From Trichaptum fuscoviolaceum (Eukaryota > Basidiomycota > Agaricomycetes > Hymenochaetales > Trichaptaceae), in the NCBI GenBank assembly GCA_910574455.1, contig CAJSYZ010000004.1:992001-1056000 (forward strand): a stretch of 64,000 nucleotides of DNA, read 5' to 3'. Below, piece by piece: positions 10,253 to 24,067 of this stretch (its first letter is position 1; every line of letters starts with the position of its first letter). The position numbers were made by a program, and so were the translations under genes. The notes under the pieces are model-generated. The model had not been told where the DNA came from. It searched no databases and saw only the letters and a list, made by a program, of their open reading frames with translations.

Positions 10253-10402
10253 CGGTCTGTGACGTTTGCAAGATGTCGGGGATTGCGTTGGCAATTAGTT
10301 GCAACCGGTCTGTGACGTTTCTAGCAGTCTTCCAGTGTCGGCGAAAGAGAATGGTGGTGGTTGCAGTAAGAAAGAGATGACCGCGACCGGTCTGTGACGT
10401 TT
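10253..10402. promoter_or_regulatory. Triplicated CGGTCTGTGACGTTT element, unit 2
   Basis: Three exact copies with the same spacing as in unit 1, upstream of ERG9 copy 2. Confidence 0.58.
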
Positions 10403-11098
10403 CTCAGTGTGACGCGACTGAACTTGAAGTCGTTGCACGTAGTAATAGCAAATGTACATACCTTGAAATTTTGCAATACAGTACCTATGTTCTCCGGGCA
10501 TACATTTGAACTAGAAAATGTATAGATATGCGCAATGAAAGGCGAGGGAAAGTACATACTAGGCGAGGCGGCGCTTGAAACTGAAATGGCAGCTCGCGTC
10601 TGCTGGCAGCGACTTTCCTTCCTCCTCATTGCACGCCGTGAGGCTGCCTTCTGTCTCTCCCTTCATTTCATTGTATTTTCTCTATTTCATTGTATCTTCT
10701 CTATTCCATTACCCTCTCTCCCCCATTATGTCCCCCATAGTCAGTAGATAGCCTGTACCCGAGCAGAGGGGGAACCTCTGCTCGTACACTTCAGAAATAC
10801 AGCAAAATATGTGTGGTACGTGTCAAATATTTTCAAATTTTGGCAAATAAGCCAATCCCAGTCTGCCGTTTAGCGCAAGCGAGCCCCGGATAGATAAGAT
10901 CGCGGAGATCGCGGACGCAGACGCGCGGCGGAACCTGAGGATCTGCGCAAGGCACCGATTCGAGGTAATGCTATATTTTGGGTAGCTATTGAATTGACAT
11001 CGTACGATGTTTGCGAATCGTGTTTACCGTCTCGTCCACGACGTTCACGACATCCACGACGTTCTGCGCAGCTCAAGACAAGTGCATCAGCATTCAAT

Positions 11099-12683
11099 AT
11101 GCGCGCACTGGACATGCTGACTCTGCTGGTCGCATCCTAATGAATCTCGCGTGCTTGTACAGTTCTATCTCTCCTCCAAACGCGATACCTCCAAGTCTGA
11201 ACATGCAACGTCGGGGTGGGACAGGGAGTCCATGCGACGATGTTGGGAACTTTTAGACAAACTTCTGCGGTCATAAAGGAGCTTGACGGAGACCTCGCCA
11301 GGATGGTGAGTACCTTCAAATCTCTTTTCTTTTCACGACTGATCATTGTCGTAGATTTGTCTGTTTTACCTCGTACTTCGTGGTCTGGACACAATCGAGG
11401 ATGACATGACGATTCCGGACGACGTCAAGCAACCACTGTTACGAACGTTCCATGAAAAGGCTCAGACACCAGGATGGAAGTTCGATGGGTCCGGCCCGCA
11501 CGAAAAGGACCGTCAACTGCTTGTCGAGTTTGATGTCGTCGTGACAGAAATCCTCAGTCTGCCCACCGAGTTCCGCAGTGTCATTGTCGACATTGCACAC
11601 AAGATGGGAGTCGGCATGGCAGATTACGCGCACAAGGCCCATCTGGCGGGCACGTTGGGCCTTGACACTTGCGAAGAAGATTTCGATCTCTACTGTCACT
11701 ACGTCGCCGGACTTGTTGGCGAAGGTATCTCTCGGATATTCGCGGCGTCTGGGAAGGAACGCGAGTGGCTTGGGGACCAGCTTGTCTTAAGCAATGCCAT
11801 GGGTCTGATGTTGCAGAAGACGAACATCCTCCGCGACTTCCGCGAGGACGTCGACGATGGCCGGCTCTTCTGGCCAAAAGAGATATGGGGCGCGTATGGC
11901 TTCACGGACCCGAAGGAGATGTGTAAGCCGGAGAACCAGCAGCGCGCGCTGTGGGCTCTGAGTACGATGACGCTTGACACGCTCCGTCACGCTGTTGACT
12001 CGCTCGATTATCTCACCCTACTGAAGAACCAGACCGTCTTCAACTTCTGTGCCATTCCTCAGACCATGGCCATGGCGACGATTGCGCTGTGCTTCATGAA
12101 CCCCGCTGTCTTCCAGAAGAATGTCAAAATCCGGAAGGCAGAGGCCGCAAGAGTGAGCACATAATCTGCACTTCTTAAGTGTGGTACTGAATTTAATTTC
12201 TCAGCTGATAATGCGCTCATCAAACCCTCGCGATGTCGCTTACCTCTTCCGCGACTATGCTCGCATCATTCACGCAAAAGCCGTCCCCTCAGACCCCAAC
12301 TTCCTCCGTATCTCCGTTGCGTGCTGCAAAGTAAGCTACTATCTTCGTTGTCTATGGTACCTCAATTGACATCGCTACCTCAGATTGAACAGTGGTGTGA
12401 GCACCATTATCCATCCTTTGTCTCCGTGTCCTCAGGAAGTGGCCAACTCACCCTGGACATGTCCGACGTGCGTACTCGTGTTGTCGAAGCGGAGAAGAAA
12501 AAGGTAATCGAGAGGCAGGCTCAGCGGAAAGTCGAGGCCCTGCGCAATGCACAAGCAGTCCCTATGGGTCCCTCGGAGGATATGTCCACGCGGGAGCTTT
12601 TCATGTTTGTTGGAGGCGGTCTTTCTTTAGTAGTCGGCCTGAGCGCGTTCATCGTCTGGGTCATTATCACTTATGCTTCATGA
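11099..12683 (+). pseudogene. ERG9: Squalene synthase (ERG9), copy 2
   Basis: Same exon structure as copy 1. It carries both shared exon 1 lesions (2-base loss after the LLVA codons and the roughly 13-base loss at the TSRSF motif). From the second exon onward this is the best preserved copy. The catalytic core is open, with one in-frame GAA insertion (CEEDFDLYC instead of CEDFDLYC, about 11,675). The last exon keeps its frame through a hydrophobic C-terminal anchor (FMFVGGGLSLVVGLSAFIVW) to the stop at 12,681-12,683. Without a rescue of exon 1, translation would have to begin near the DTIEDDMT motif and would lack the N-terminal helices. Confidence 0.92.
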
Positions 12684-12870
12684 ACACTTCATTCTTTTCA
12701 TCGCATCGGATCTTTTTTTCATCATAGCATCTCTCGAACATCACGCTTTCTTGCTAGTATATTATACGTATATTTTCCTATACATGCTCAACATGTACAT
12801 AGCGCAGGATGAACCGTGTCCGACGTCCGTATACCACAAAAATGAGCACAGTTTATCAATACGGAGACAG

Positions 12871-15378
12871 TCACCTTCGCTTTGAAGCTGATCGACGATT
12901 TAGTTCGAAGATAAGATAGGATCTTGCAATAACATACCTTTTGTTGGAACTTTCCCTTTCTGCCTCTTCACAGGCTCATCTTCGTTATCTTCCTCGCCTG
13001 AGCTTTCCCGCTTTCCTCTACGTTTCTTCCCAGCTGGAGCTGGCGGCTCTTCCAGCTCAGCTCCGAGCGGACGACCTGGCTTCTCAGAGCATTGCGGACA
13101 GAACCATTCACCTTCCGGGACGGCATCCAGCGGTTGATCAAGGCAGCCCAAGTGGTATGGGTAGTCGCACTAGTTTGTCTCAGTTGCAATTTCCTAAGGA
13201 GCGAGAATAAATGACACAACCTTTTCGCATTCCAAGGGCGAATCATCATCGCCAGTCTCCTTGTTACAGACCACACATGTTTCAGGAGCATCCACTTGTT
13301 CAGGGTGACGAGGCAGATCTGAAAGCTTTTGGTTGGGTCGGGCCAGGAAGAGTGTTGTATTCTGGCCTGCGGCGATTCTAAATACAGCGGTTACGAATGC
13401 TTGGAATAATACTGTGAGACTAATTCACTCACTCGAAGACATCTATCCCGATGAGAGGCTGGTGTCGTGTCGGCTTTGTCGAACTTTTTGGCTCCTCAGG
13501 ACCATATCCGAGCTCACCTGCCCCATCCCTGTGAGCCTATTATCTCAAAAATGACAGAGATCGGACAGACCATTTTGAGCATTTTGGCCCCAGGCAATCG
13601 TCATGACGGTGTCACCATCGTCCGGTGCCAGGGCAAAGTGTGTAACACCTCCACTGCTGGCATGGAAAACTTTGCATCCCCTACGACACGACAATAAGTC
13701 TCCAAGGAATGGAGGATATGGAGAAAAGAACGAACATGATGTCTTGAATGTATCGAAACGAAGAATAGGGTGATCCGGTCGAGCCTATCGATAAGTTTTA
13801 TCAGCCGTCAGATACGGAATAATGCTTCTTGATCCTGACCCTCTCCGCTATTTTTCCACTAATGTGTCTGATTAGAAACCGAACCTTTATTCATGGGACG
13901 ACTTACCTTTCCAGCCATCCAGTACATTTTCTGTCGATCAATTACAGCCGAGCAGGAAGGCCCGGCAACGATGAAGCTCGCGCGGGTTAATTCGTTTGGG
14001 CCGGCGAACTGAAAAAGTTAAGTTCCTTTATTCAAAGCCCCATCTACGCAAAGGAAACATCGGAGGCTGTCTGAAAGTGTGGCAGGAAGTGCAGGTCTAT
14101 GGAACATGGTACCCGTGCATTTTTCAGAAAATACTTACATTTCTGTGCGGCGATTGGCTGAGCACGGCTGACTTTATGACCTACTCTCAAGACAGCCTTC
14201 GAACATAGGTACCATGTTCTGTAGATTTGTCTTAGAGCCTGTCACACCTTCGGACATCCTCTTCTAACTCCCTTGATGTGAAAGAGAATACTCACTTGTG
14301 GAACTGCTTTCGGAATAAGAACGTCTTGTTGATTGCCGAGACCTAGACGACAATAGCCATTGTAGCCCCAAACGTAGACGAAACTATCAAGGGGTTATGC
14401 TGGAGATAAAATTGAAAGGTGAAATATAACCCACCCATCTTCATCCAAAGCAATAGAGTGCTGGTGCCCACAAGCGACGTTCGTTATCACCTTTCCATCA
14501 AGACCCTTCACAAGAACTGGAATTTTGTCAGCAGATTAGTTTTCAATGAAGATAAAGGCAGCAATACCCGGCTCTGAATGTATGTCGAACATAATCTTGT
14601 TGCCGGTTGCAATATACTCGCCAGTCCGTCCGTTACCTACTTGACCATGTTCACCGCTCCCCAGACCAAAGACTGAATTCTTGTATTGGTTAATCTCGCC
14701 CTAATGAAGTGAAACACACAACGAAACGTACGCTGACCGTTCTCAGCTAGCAGAATTGAGAAGTTCACTCCTGCTGCAGCTTTCACTATCTTCGCCTTCA
14801 CGCCTCCAGGCCAAGGCCCCTTCACAAGCGTGAAAGCTGGCACCTCCGAACACGGTGGCTGGCCACACTTTTATGCATAAGCCGAGCTTTGTTAGCATAT
14901 ACAACAAAGTGTATATTGAGTATAACGAACGAAACCTGGCCAACTGAGTTTGCTCCCGCAGACCAGACATCTCCGTTGCTCCCCACCAAAAGCGTATGAG
15001 ATCTCCCCACCGCAGCATGCACAAAAGTTACGCCCTTCGGTGTCCCAAGATTCTGAGGGGTTATTCGTCTTGGTGCGTTCTCGGACACCGTCCCGGGCTC
15101 GTGTGCGGTCGCTGATTCTCCGGCCTGTGCCTTCCCTAATGCTGAAGGAGTGCGCCGACCAATAAGGCACGCAGCACCATCTGTGCCGATGCAGACAAAG
15201 TGACAGCCCGCGCCAGAAGGATGTATCGACCGATAGAGCCGTTCGCTAGTGAGCGAAGGACGTGCGGCTCGAGAAGGTCCGGGCTGTGCGAATGTCAACA
15301 TGATTCGCCGAACAGCTTCACTCGAACACGATAACTCACTGTTCGTCCACAGATCTCCCTTGCGCCCTGAGTGAGCAT
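12871..15378 (-). CDS. RCC1-repeat/PHD-finger protein, unit 2
   Basis: Same exons, blades and PHD finger as unit 1. Private changes fall in introns: an extra A next to the donor after SVGQ (CGAACGAAACCTGG on plus) and an extra C in the intron before the ELGYGPEEP blade. The upstream frame has the consensus CAGTCAGTGCG. The same in-frame TAG separates the upstream open frame from the first secure exon, so the N-terminus is uncertain here too. Confidence 0.8.
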
Positions 15379-15890
15379 CGTGGTCGGCGTGGATCTGTCC
15401 AAGAAGCTCACCAGTCAGTGCGCCCGCATATCGACTCTGACTCTATCTACTCAATCTCTCCCCTTCCTCGGTCTCTATGCTGTTGGATCGGTGTGCGACA
15501 TGGTTGCGCAGTACAGAGCTCGTCCCGACGTTATTCGGATTCATGCCGCCCGCATTTGTCGACGACGGTAGGGCGATGGTGAGCGTTGCGTCCAAGTCGC
15601 GGGCTGCGCGCCGGCGTCTTTCTCTTTCCTTTCTGGTGCAGCCTCTCAAGCACAGTAGCTTCGCTTTGCCGTAGTGATAGCTCAGTCTAATATAATTAAG
15701 CTAGAAATGTGTTGCCAGTCTTCTTCAATCAGATTCAAGTGTCTAATTTGCATGCGTCGAAGTTGATGAATTACTGAATGACTTGCGTGAACCCAGATCA
15801 AATCCCCAGATAGCCAGTCTTGAATTATAGACCCCCAGAATTCAGAAGCAGCCCAGAATAAAGAAAATGTTCACCCGGTGCCAAACATAC

Positions 15891-16073
15891 CAATGACATT
15901 CTCACGTCGCACACAGGGTAGCGCAATTGCAATCGAATATAGTATCTGTATAGAAGAGGTCAGTAGAGTAATTAGAGATAGTAGGAAACACTTACATTTG
16001 TAAATGTGAGAAGTGAATGCGTAAGAGGAGAAGGGGAATGGGGGAAAAGTAAGGAAACGGGCCTGCCTTTATA
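15891..16073 (-). promoter_or_regulatory. Promoter and 5' exons of the RCC1/PHD gene, unit 2
   Basis: TATAAA at 16,068-16,073 with the same leader intron downstream on the minus strand. It serves the gene at 12,871-15,378. Confidence 0.5.
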
Positions 16074-16340
16074 CCCCCAGGCCTCATCAGATGCGCCACG
16101 ACAGAGAATACATCGGCCCATATTCGCCGATAGGTCTTACGACACATGGGACAAGGCCAAGCGAAGAAAATCACTGGAATTCTGCAAGCCCGGGCGGTCG
16201 TCCGGACAAGACTTTCGACCGCCGTGCAGCTGTCCCGCCCGTCCTGCCCCTCCAAACACCTTGCGCAACCTCAACACATACCCACAGACCCCTCCAGATG
16301 CCCTCAAAAGCTGCAGAAAGCAGAGAAATAGCTTAGAATG

Positions 16341-16870
16341 TGCCGTCTGCACTCTCTGTGCAGACGGCAAAGTGCTCACCAAGTTACAGCTCCCGGACAC
16401 TCCAGACAGCGCTTGCAGCACTAGCACCATTCCCACAGCTAGCCGAGACCCTGAACCCCTGGAATCTGATGCGAAAAGTGCGGTAGGCGACACAGAAGCT
16501 TCTTCCGAGTGAATGGGAGGTATGAGGCATGCTGCAGTTGCGCAGCATCCTCGGGCTCATACCGCGAGCTGGGGGGCGTCGGAGTGGGTCAGAATGAAAG
16601 TCTGACATCCATTCTTGAGGATGGAATGGCCTGGAGAGTGAGGGACAGCGTATGGATGCTGTCAGACTGTGTTGAACAGGCCAAGGGCCCCGGGAAGAGT
16701 CCAGCCGAAAATTCTGAGAATTGGATGGTTTCAGTCGCACAATTCGCTTACCAGGTGGTATTACGTCCGTCTTAAGAGCCTTCCGAGTGTTTCAGAGCCT
16801 TCTATCGGAAGCCGCGAGTGGTCTGGCTTTTGCGAAGCCCGGAGAGGCTGAGAGCAAGCTCACCTCTCCG
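16341..16870. other. Hairpin-rich non-coding region, unit 3
   Basis: Same four inverted repeats as in the other units. I see no differences from unit 2. Confidence 0.58.
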
Positions 16871-17251
16871 TGTTAGGTTTCCGGGGCCAATTCAATGAAC
16901 AGTACACTCTTGCATGTGCATGTAGGTGGTGGTGTCCGATATTAGCGACGTCAGGAGTGTATGAGATGAGCGAAGCTCGATGGCCTGCTGGACGACGATG
17001 GTAGAAGAGTAGGAGGTTAGGAAGGAACTTGAAGCACGGTATGACCCTGCTTACGTAATTAGCATTTCCGGTGCATATTTGCTCTCTTCGCCCGTCCGTC
17101 GAGCAATTCTCAAATGCCCAGGGCCTTCGGATTCTAGAATACTAGTCTCTGCAGTATTGCATTGGCATGAATATTCTGTTAGAGAAGTAGTTCCGGGAGG
17201 AACAAGGAACTGAGCCAGAAAATTCGACCCTGAGTCGATTAGCCGAGCTCA

Positions 17252-18055
17252 TATATAAGGCTGCCCCCGTCTTTTCTCTCTCTCGCTTGTTCCCCCATGC
17301 AAGGTAAGACTCACTATTTGCTTTTGCAACCTTTTACTGACAGAATGACAATATATATATAGAAATGCGCCCGGTGAGTGACACCGGAAGGCTTTGGCTT
17401 CCGGGAGCAAGGGCTTTGACCCGGGAAGCTTCGCAATCAAGCACTGCAAGCTGCAAGGTAAGACTCACTTAGTTTTATTGCTGTCGGGCTTCTACTGACA
17501 TCGCAATATATATATAGAAATGAGCCGGGCGAGCGGCAGCCAGACAAGCGGTTTCCGACATCGAGGCCTCACTTCCCGGCTGCCTGCAGGTGTCCCTCGC
17601 AAGGTAGGACACTCTTTTCTTCTCTATTTGACATTTTACTGACCACATAACAATATATATATAGAAATGCGTCCGCCGAGCGGCAGCAAGATGTATTGGT
17701 TGCCATGAGCGAGGGCAAAGCCCTCGCTTTCCAGCTGTTGCTCTCGAGGTAAGAGTTACTGTTATTCTTTGTATTTGAGCTTCTTCTGACCTTATCCAGA
17801 TAGCAATATATAGATATAAATGCGCCCGGCGAGCGACAGCTGACCCGGGAACGAGGCTAACTGCCGCACTCGAGGTAAGGACCATTATCCTCGGATTTGA
17901 GCTTTTACTGATTTATAGCAATATATGCATCCAGCGAGCAGCATTAGGTGCGGAAGCTCAAGCAGCTGCAAAGAACACGGTGTCCGTCACGCAAGACACG
18001 TCGCTTAAGCGGAGAGCAGAGACTGGGTGCTTGCATTCGTGACAATGGTCACGAA
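17252..18055 (+). ncRNA. Mini-exon/intron cassette transcription unit, unit 3
   Basis: TATATAAG at 17,252-17,259 and the same modules. One base is missing in exon 3 (GACAAGCGGTTTCC versus GACAAGCTGGTTTCC), which weakens its small CCAG/CTGG stem and shifts any frame through it. The splice-like signals are intact. Confidence 0.53.
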
Positions 18056-18250
18056 GGCATTACAGCACACAGTCGCAGTCAAGGCATAGGCGGGTTCTGC
18101 GAGACGGCGCATCCTGATCTACACATTTGATGTGTCCGGTATAGCTTGGTTGTTGGTGCAAAGATGCGGGTTATTGTTAACTCAAATATGCAGCTTGCAG
18201 CCAATGGCAGTTTCTACACCCGGCCTCGATGTGCTGGCGACGAACGCAAG

Positions 18251-18400
18251 CGGTCTGTGACGTTTGCAAGATGTCGGGGATTGCGTTGGCAATTAGTTGC
18301 AACCGGTCTGTGACGTTTCTAGCAGTCTTCCAGTGTCGGCGAAAGAGAATGGTGGTGGTTGCAGTAAGAAAGAGATGACCGCGACCGGTCTGTGACGTTT
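18251..18400. promoter_or_regulatory. Triplicated CGGTCTGTGACGTTT element, unit 3
   Basis: Three exact copies upstream of ERG9 copy 3, spacing unchanged. Confidence 0.58.
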
Positions 18401-19097
18401 CTCAGTGTGACGCGACTGAACTTGAAGTCGTTGCACGTAGTAATAGCAAATGTACATACCTTGAAATTTTGCAATACAGTACCTATGTTCTCCGGGCATA
18501 CATTTGAACTAGAAAATGTATAGATATGCGCAATGAAAGGCGAGGGAAAGTACATACTAGGCGAGGCGGCGCTTGAAACTGAAATGGCAGCTCGCGTCTG
18601 CTGGCAGCGACTTTCCTTCCTCCTCATTGCACGCCGTGAGGCTGCCTTCTGTCTCTCCCTTCATTTCATTGTATTTTCTCTATTTCATTGTATCTTCTCT
18701 ATTCCATTACCCTCTCTCCCCCATTATGTCCCCCATAGTCAGTAGATAGCCTGTACCCGAGCAGAGGGGGAACCTCTGCTCGTACACTTCAGAAATACAG
18801 CAAAATATGTGTGGTACGTGTCAAATATTTTCAAATTTTGGCAAATAAGCCAATCCCAGTCTGCCGTTTAGCGCAAGCGGAGCCCCGGATAGATAAGATC
18901 GCGGAGATCGCGGACGCAGACGCGCGGCGGAACCTGAGGATCTGCGCAAGGCACCGATTCGAGGTAATGCTATATTTTGGGTAGCTATTGAATTGACATC
19001 GTACGATGTTTGCGAATCGTGTTTACCGTCTCGTCCACGACGTTCACGACATCCACGACGTTCTGCGCAGCTCAAGACAAGTGCATCAGCATTCAAT

Positions 19098-20679
19098 ATG
19101 CGCGCACTGGACATGCTGACTCTGCTGGTCGCATCCTAATGAATCTCGCGTGCTTGTACAGTTCTATCTCTCCTCCAAACGCGATACCTCCAAGTCTGAA
19201 CATGCAACGTCGGGGTGGGACAGGGAGTCCATGCGACGATGTTGGGAACTTTTAGACAAACTTCTGCGGTCATAAAGGAGCTTGACGGAGACCTCGCCAG
19301 GATGGTGAGTACCTTCAAATCTCTTTTCTTTTCACGACTGATCATTGTCGTAGATTTGTCTGTTTTACCTCGTACTTCGTGGTTTGGACACAATCGAGGA
19401 TGACATGACGATTCCGGACGACGTCAAGCAACCACTGTTACGAACGTTCCATGAAAAGGCTCAGACACCAGGATGGAAGTTCGATGGGTCCGGCCCGCAC
19501 GAAAAGGACCGTCAACTGCTTGTCGAGTTTGATGTCGTCGTGACAGAAATCCTCAGTCTGCCCACCGAGTTCCGCAGTGTCATTGTCGACATTGCACAAA
19601 GATGGGAGTCGGTATGGCAGATTACGCACACAAGGCCCATCTGGCGGGCACGTTGGGCCTTGACACTTGCGAAGATTTCCGATCTCTACTGTCACTACGT
19701 CGCCGGACTTGTTGGCGAAGGTATCTCTCGGATATTCGCGGCGTCTGGGAAGGAACGCGAGTGGCTTGGGGACCAGCTTGTCTTGAGCAATGCCATGGGT
19801 CTGATGTTGCAGAAGACGAACATCCTCCGCGACTTCCGCGAGGACGTCGACGATGGCCGGCTCTTCTGGCCAAAAGAGATATGGGGCGCGTATGGCTTCA
19901 CGGACCCGAAGGAGATGTGTAAGCCGGAGAACCAGCAGCGCGCGCTGTGGGCTCTGAGTACGATGACGCTTGACACGCTCCGTCACGCTGTTGACTCACT
20001 CGATTATCTCACCCTACTGAAAAACCAGACCGTCTTCAACTTCTGTGCCATTCCTCAGACCATGGCCATGGCGACGATTGCGCTGTGCTTCATGAACCCC
20101 GTTGTCTTTCAGAAGAATGTCAAAATCCGGAAGGCAGAGGCCGCAAGAGTGAGCACATAGTCTTCACTTCTTAAGTGTGGTATTAAACATAATTTCTCAG
20201 CTGATAATGCGCTCATCAAACCCTCGCGATGTCGCTTACCTCTTCCGCGACTATGCTCGCATCATTCACGCAAAAGCCGTCCCCTCAGACCCCAACTTCC
20301 TCCGTATCTCCGTTGCGTGCTGCAAAGTAAGCTACTATCTTCGTTGTCTATGGTACCTCAATTGACATCGCTACCTCAGATTGAACAGTGGTGTGAGCAC
20401 CATTATCCATCCTTTGTCTCCGTGTCCTCAGGAAGTGGCCAACTCACCCTGGACATGTCCGACGTGCGTACTCGTGTTGTGGAAGCGGAGAAGAAAAAGG
20501 TAATCGAGAGGCAGGCTCAGCGGAAAGTCGAGGCCCTGCGCAATGCACAAGCAGTCCCTATGGGTCCCTCGGAGGATATGTCCACGCGGGAGCTTTTCAT
20601 GTTTGTTGGAGGCGGTCTTTCTTTAGTAGTCGGCCTGAGCGCGTTCATCGTCTGGGTCATTATCACTTATGCTTCATGA
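19098..20679 (+). pseudogene. ERG9: Squalene synthase (ERG9), copy 3
   Basis: Shares both exon 1 lesions. It also has a private pair of compensating indels: one base lost at CATTGCACAAAGATGG (about 19,596) and one gained at GAAGATTTCCGATC (about 19,679). Together they replace about 25 residues of the conserved [10 protein letters not shown] region with out-of-frame sequence before [10 protein letters not shown] resumes. This is the first copy of the 'type B' allele: substitutions shared with copies 4 and 5 begin at 19,384 (GGTTTGG for GGTCTGG). The C-terminal anchor is intact. It is unlikely to be a working enzyme. Confidence 0.92.
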
Positions 20680-20866
20680 ACACTTCATTCTTTTCATCGC
20701 ATCGGATCTTTTTTTCATCATAGCATCTCTCGAACATCACGCTTTCTTGCTAGTATATTATACGTATATTTTCCTATACATGCTCAACATGTACATAGCG
20801 CAGGATGAACCGTGTCCGACGTCCGTATACCACAAAAATGAGCACAGTTTATCAATACGGAGACAG

Positions 20867-23371
20867 TCACCTTCGCTTTGAAGCTGATCGACGATTTAGT
20901 TCGAAGATAAGATAGGATCATGCAATAACATACCTTTTGTTGGAACTTTCCCTTTCTGCCTCTTCACAGGCTCATCTTCGTTATCTTCCTCGCCTGAGCT
21001 TTCCCGCTTTCCTCTACGTTTCTTCCCAGCTGGAGCTGGCGGCTCTTCCAGCTCAGCTCCGAGCGGACGACCTGGCTTCTCAGAGCATTGCGGACAGAAC
21101 CATTCACCTTCCGGGACGGCATCCAGCGGTGGATCAAGGCAGCCCAAGTGGTATGGGTAGTCACACTAGTTTGTCTCAGTTGCAATTTCCTAAGGAGCGA
21201 GAATAAATGACACAACCTTTTCGCATTCCAAGGGCGAATCATCATCGCCAGTCTCCTTGTTACAGACCACACATGTTTCAGGAGCATCCACTTGTTCAGG
21301 GTGACGAGGCAGATCTGAAAGCTTTTGGTTGGGTCGGGCCAGGAAGAGTGTTGTATTCTGGCCTGCGGCGATTCTAAATACAGCGGTTACGAATGCTTGG
21401 AATAATACTGCGAGACTAATTCACTCACTCGAAGACATCTATCCCGATGAGAGGCTGGTGTCGTGTCGGCTTTGTCGAACTTTTTGGCTCCTCAGGACCA
21501 TATCCGAGCTCACCTGCCCATCCCTGTGAGCCTATTATCTCAAAAATGACAGAGATCGGACAGACCATTTTGAGCATTTTGGCCCCAGGCAATCGTCATG
21601 ACGGTGTCACCATCGTCCGGTGCCAGGGCAAAGTGTGTAACACCTCCACTGCTGGCATGGAAAACTTTGCATCCCCTACGACACGACAATAAGTCTCCAA
21701 GGAATGGAGGATATGGAGAAAAGAACGAACATGATGTCTTGAATGTATCGAAACGAAGAATAGGGTGATCCGGTCGAGCCTATCGATAAGTTTTATCAGC
21801 CGTCAGATACGGAATAATGCTTCTTGATCCTGACCCTCTCCGCTATTTTTCCACTAATGTGTCTGATTAGAAACCGAACCTTTATTCATGGGACGACTTA
21901 CCTTTCCAGCCATCCAGTACATTTTCTGTCGATCAATTACAGCCGAGCAGGAAGGCCCGGCAACGATAAAGCTCGCGCGGGTTAATTCGTTTGGGCCGGC
22001 GAACTGAGAAAAGTTAAGTTCCTTTATTCAAAGCCCCATCTACGCAAAGGAAACATCGGAGGCTGTCTGAAAGTGTGGCAGGATGTGCAGGTCTATGGAA
22101 CATGGTACCCGTGCATTTTTCAGAAAATACTTACATTTCTGTGCGGCGATTGGCTGAGCACGGCTGACTTTATGACCTACTCTCAAGACAGCCTTCGAAC
22201 ATAGGTACCATGTTCTGTAGATTTGTCTTAGAGCCTGTCACACCTTCGGACATCCTCTTCTAACTCCCTTAATGTGAAAGAGAATACTCACTTGTGGAAC
22301 TGCTTTCGGAATAAGAACGTCTTGTTGATTGCCGAGACCTAGACGACAATAGCCATTGTAGCCCCAAACGTAGACGAAACTATCAAGGGGTTATGCAGGA
22401 GATAAAATTGAAAGGTGAAATATAACCCACCCATCTTCATCCAAAGCAATAGAGTGCTGGTGCCCACAAGCGACGTTCGTTATCACCTTTCCATCAAGAC
22501 CCTTCACAAGAACTGTAATTTTGTCAGCAGATTAGTTTTCAATGAAGATAAAGGCAGCAATACCCGGCTCTGAATGTATGTCGAACATAATCTTGTTGCC
22601 GGTTGCAATATACTCGCCAGTCCGTCCGTTACCTACTTGACCATGTTCACCGCTCCCCAGACCAAAGACTGAATTCTTGTATTGGTTAATCTCGCCCTAA
22701 TGAAGTGAAACACACAACGAAACGTACGCTGACCGTTCTCAGCTAGCAGAATTGAGAAGTTCACTCCTGCTGCAGCTTTCACTATCTTCGCCTTCACACC
22801 TCCAGGCCAAGGCCCCTTCACAAGCGTGAAAGCTGACACCTCCGAACACGGTGGCTGGCCACACTTATATGCATAAGCCGAGCTTTGTTAGCATATACAA
22901 CAAAGTGTATATTGAGTAAGGAACGAACCTGGCCAACTGAGTTTGCTCCCGCAGACCAGACATCTCCGTTGCTCCCCACCAAAAGCGTATGAGATCTCCC
23001 CACCGCAGCATGCACAAAAGTTACGCCCTTCGGTGTCCCAAGATTCTGAGGGGTTATTCGTCTTGGTGCGTTCTCGGACACCGTCCCGGGCTCGTGTGCG
23101 GTCGCTGATTCTCCGGCCTGTGCCTTCCCTAATGCTGAAGGAGTGCGCCGACCAATAAGGCACGCAGCACCATCTGTGCCGATGCAGACAAAGTGACAGC
23201 CCGCGCCAGAAGGATGTATCGACCGATAGAGCCGTTCGCTAGTGAGCGAAGGACGTGCGGCTCGAGAAGGTCCGGGCTGTGCGAATGTCAACATGATTCG
23301 CCGAACAGCTTCACTCGAACACGATAACTCACTGTTCGTCCACAGATCTCCCTTGCGCCCTGAGTGAGCAT
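20867..23371 (-). CDS. RCC1-repeat/PHD-finger protein, unit 3 (type B allele)
   Basis: Same architecture as unit 1. Type B coding substitutions include a Pro for Gln next to the PHD finger (GCLDPPLD versus GCLDQPLD). The intron before the second blade shows the shared change CTTATATG for CTTTTATG, which keeps the AG acceptor, and a private 2-base loss near 22,918. The N-terminal ambiguity is as in the other units. Confidence 0.8.
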
Positions 23372-23885
23372 CGTGGTCGGCGTGGATCTGTCCAAGAAGC
23401 TCACCAGTCAGTGCGCCCGCATATCGACTCTGACTCTATCTACTCAATCTCTCCCCTTCCTCGGTCTCTATGCTGTTGGATCGGTGTGCGACATGGTTGC
23501 GCAGTACAGAGCTCGTCCCGACGTTATTCGGATTCATGCCGCCCGCATTTGTCGACGACGGTAGGGCGATGGTGAGCGTTGCGTCCAAGTCGCGGGCTGC
23601 GCGCCGGCGTCTTTCTCTTTCCTTTCTGGTGCAGCCTCTCAAGCACAGTAGCTTCGCTTTGCCGTAGTGATAGCTCAGTCTAATATAATTAAGCTAGAAA
23701 TGTGTTGCCAGTCTTCTTCAATCAGATTCAAGTGTCTAATTTGCATGCGTCGAAGTTGATGAATTACTGAATAGACTTGCGTGAACCCAGATCAAATCCC
23801 CAGATAGCCAGTCTTGAATTATAGACCCCCAGAATTCAGAAGCAGCCCAGAATAAAGAAAATGTTCACCCGGTGCCAAACATACC

Positions 23886-24067
23886 AATGACATTCTCACG
23901 TCGCACACAGGGTAGCGCAATTGCAATCGAATATAGTATCTGTATAGAAGAGGTCAGTAGAGTAATTAGAGATAGTAGGAAACACTTACATTTGTAAATG
24001 TGAGAAGTGAATGCGTAAGAGGAGAAGGGGAATGGGGGAAAAGTAAGGAAACGGGCCTGCCTTTATA
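23886..24067 (-). promoter_or_regulatory. Promoter and 5' exons of the RCC1/PHD gene, unit 3
   Basis: TATAAA at 24,062-24,067 and the same leader intron. It serves the gene at 20,867-23,371. Confidence 0.5.
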
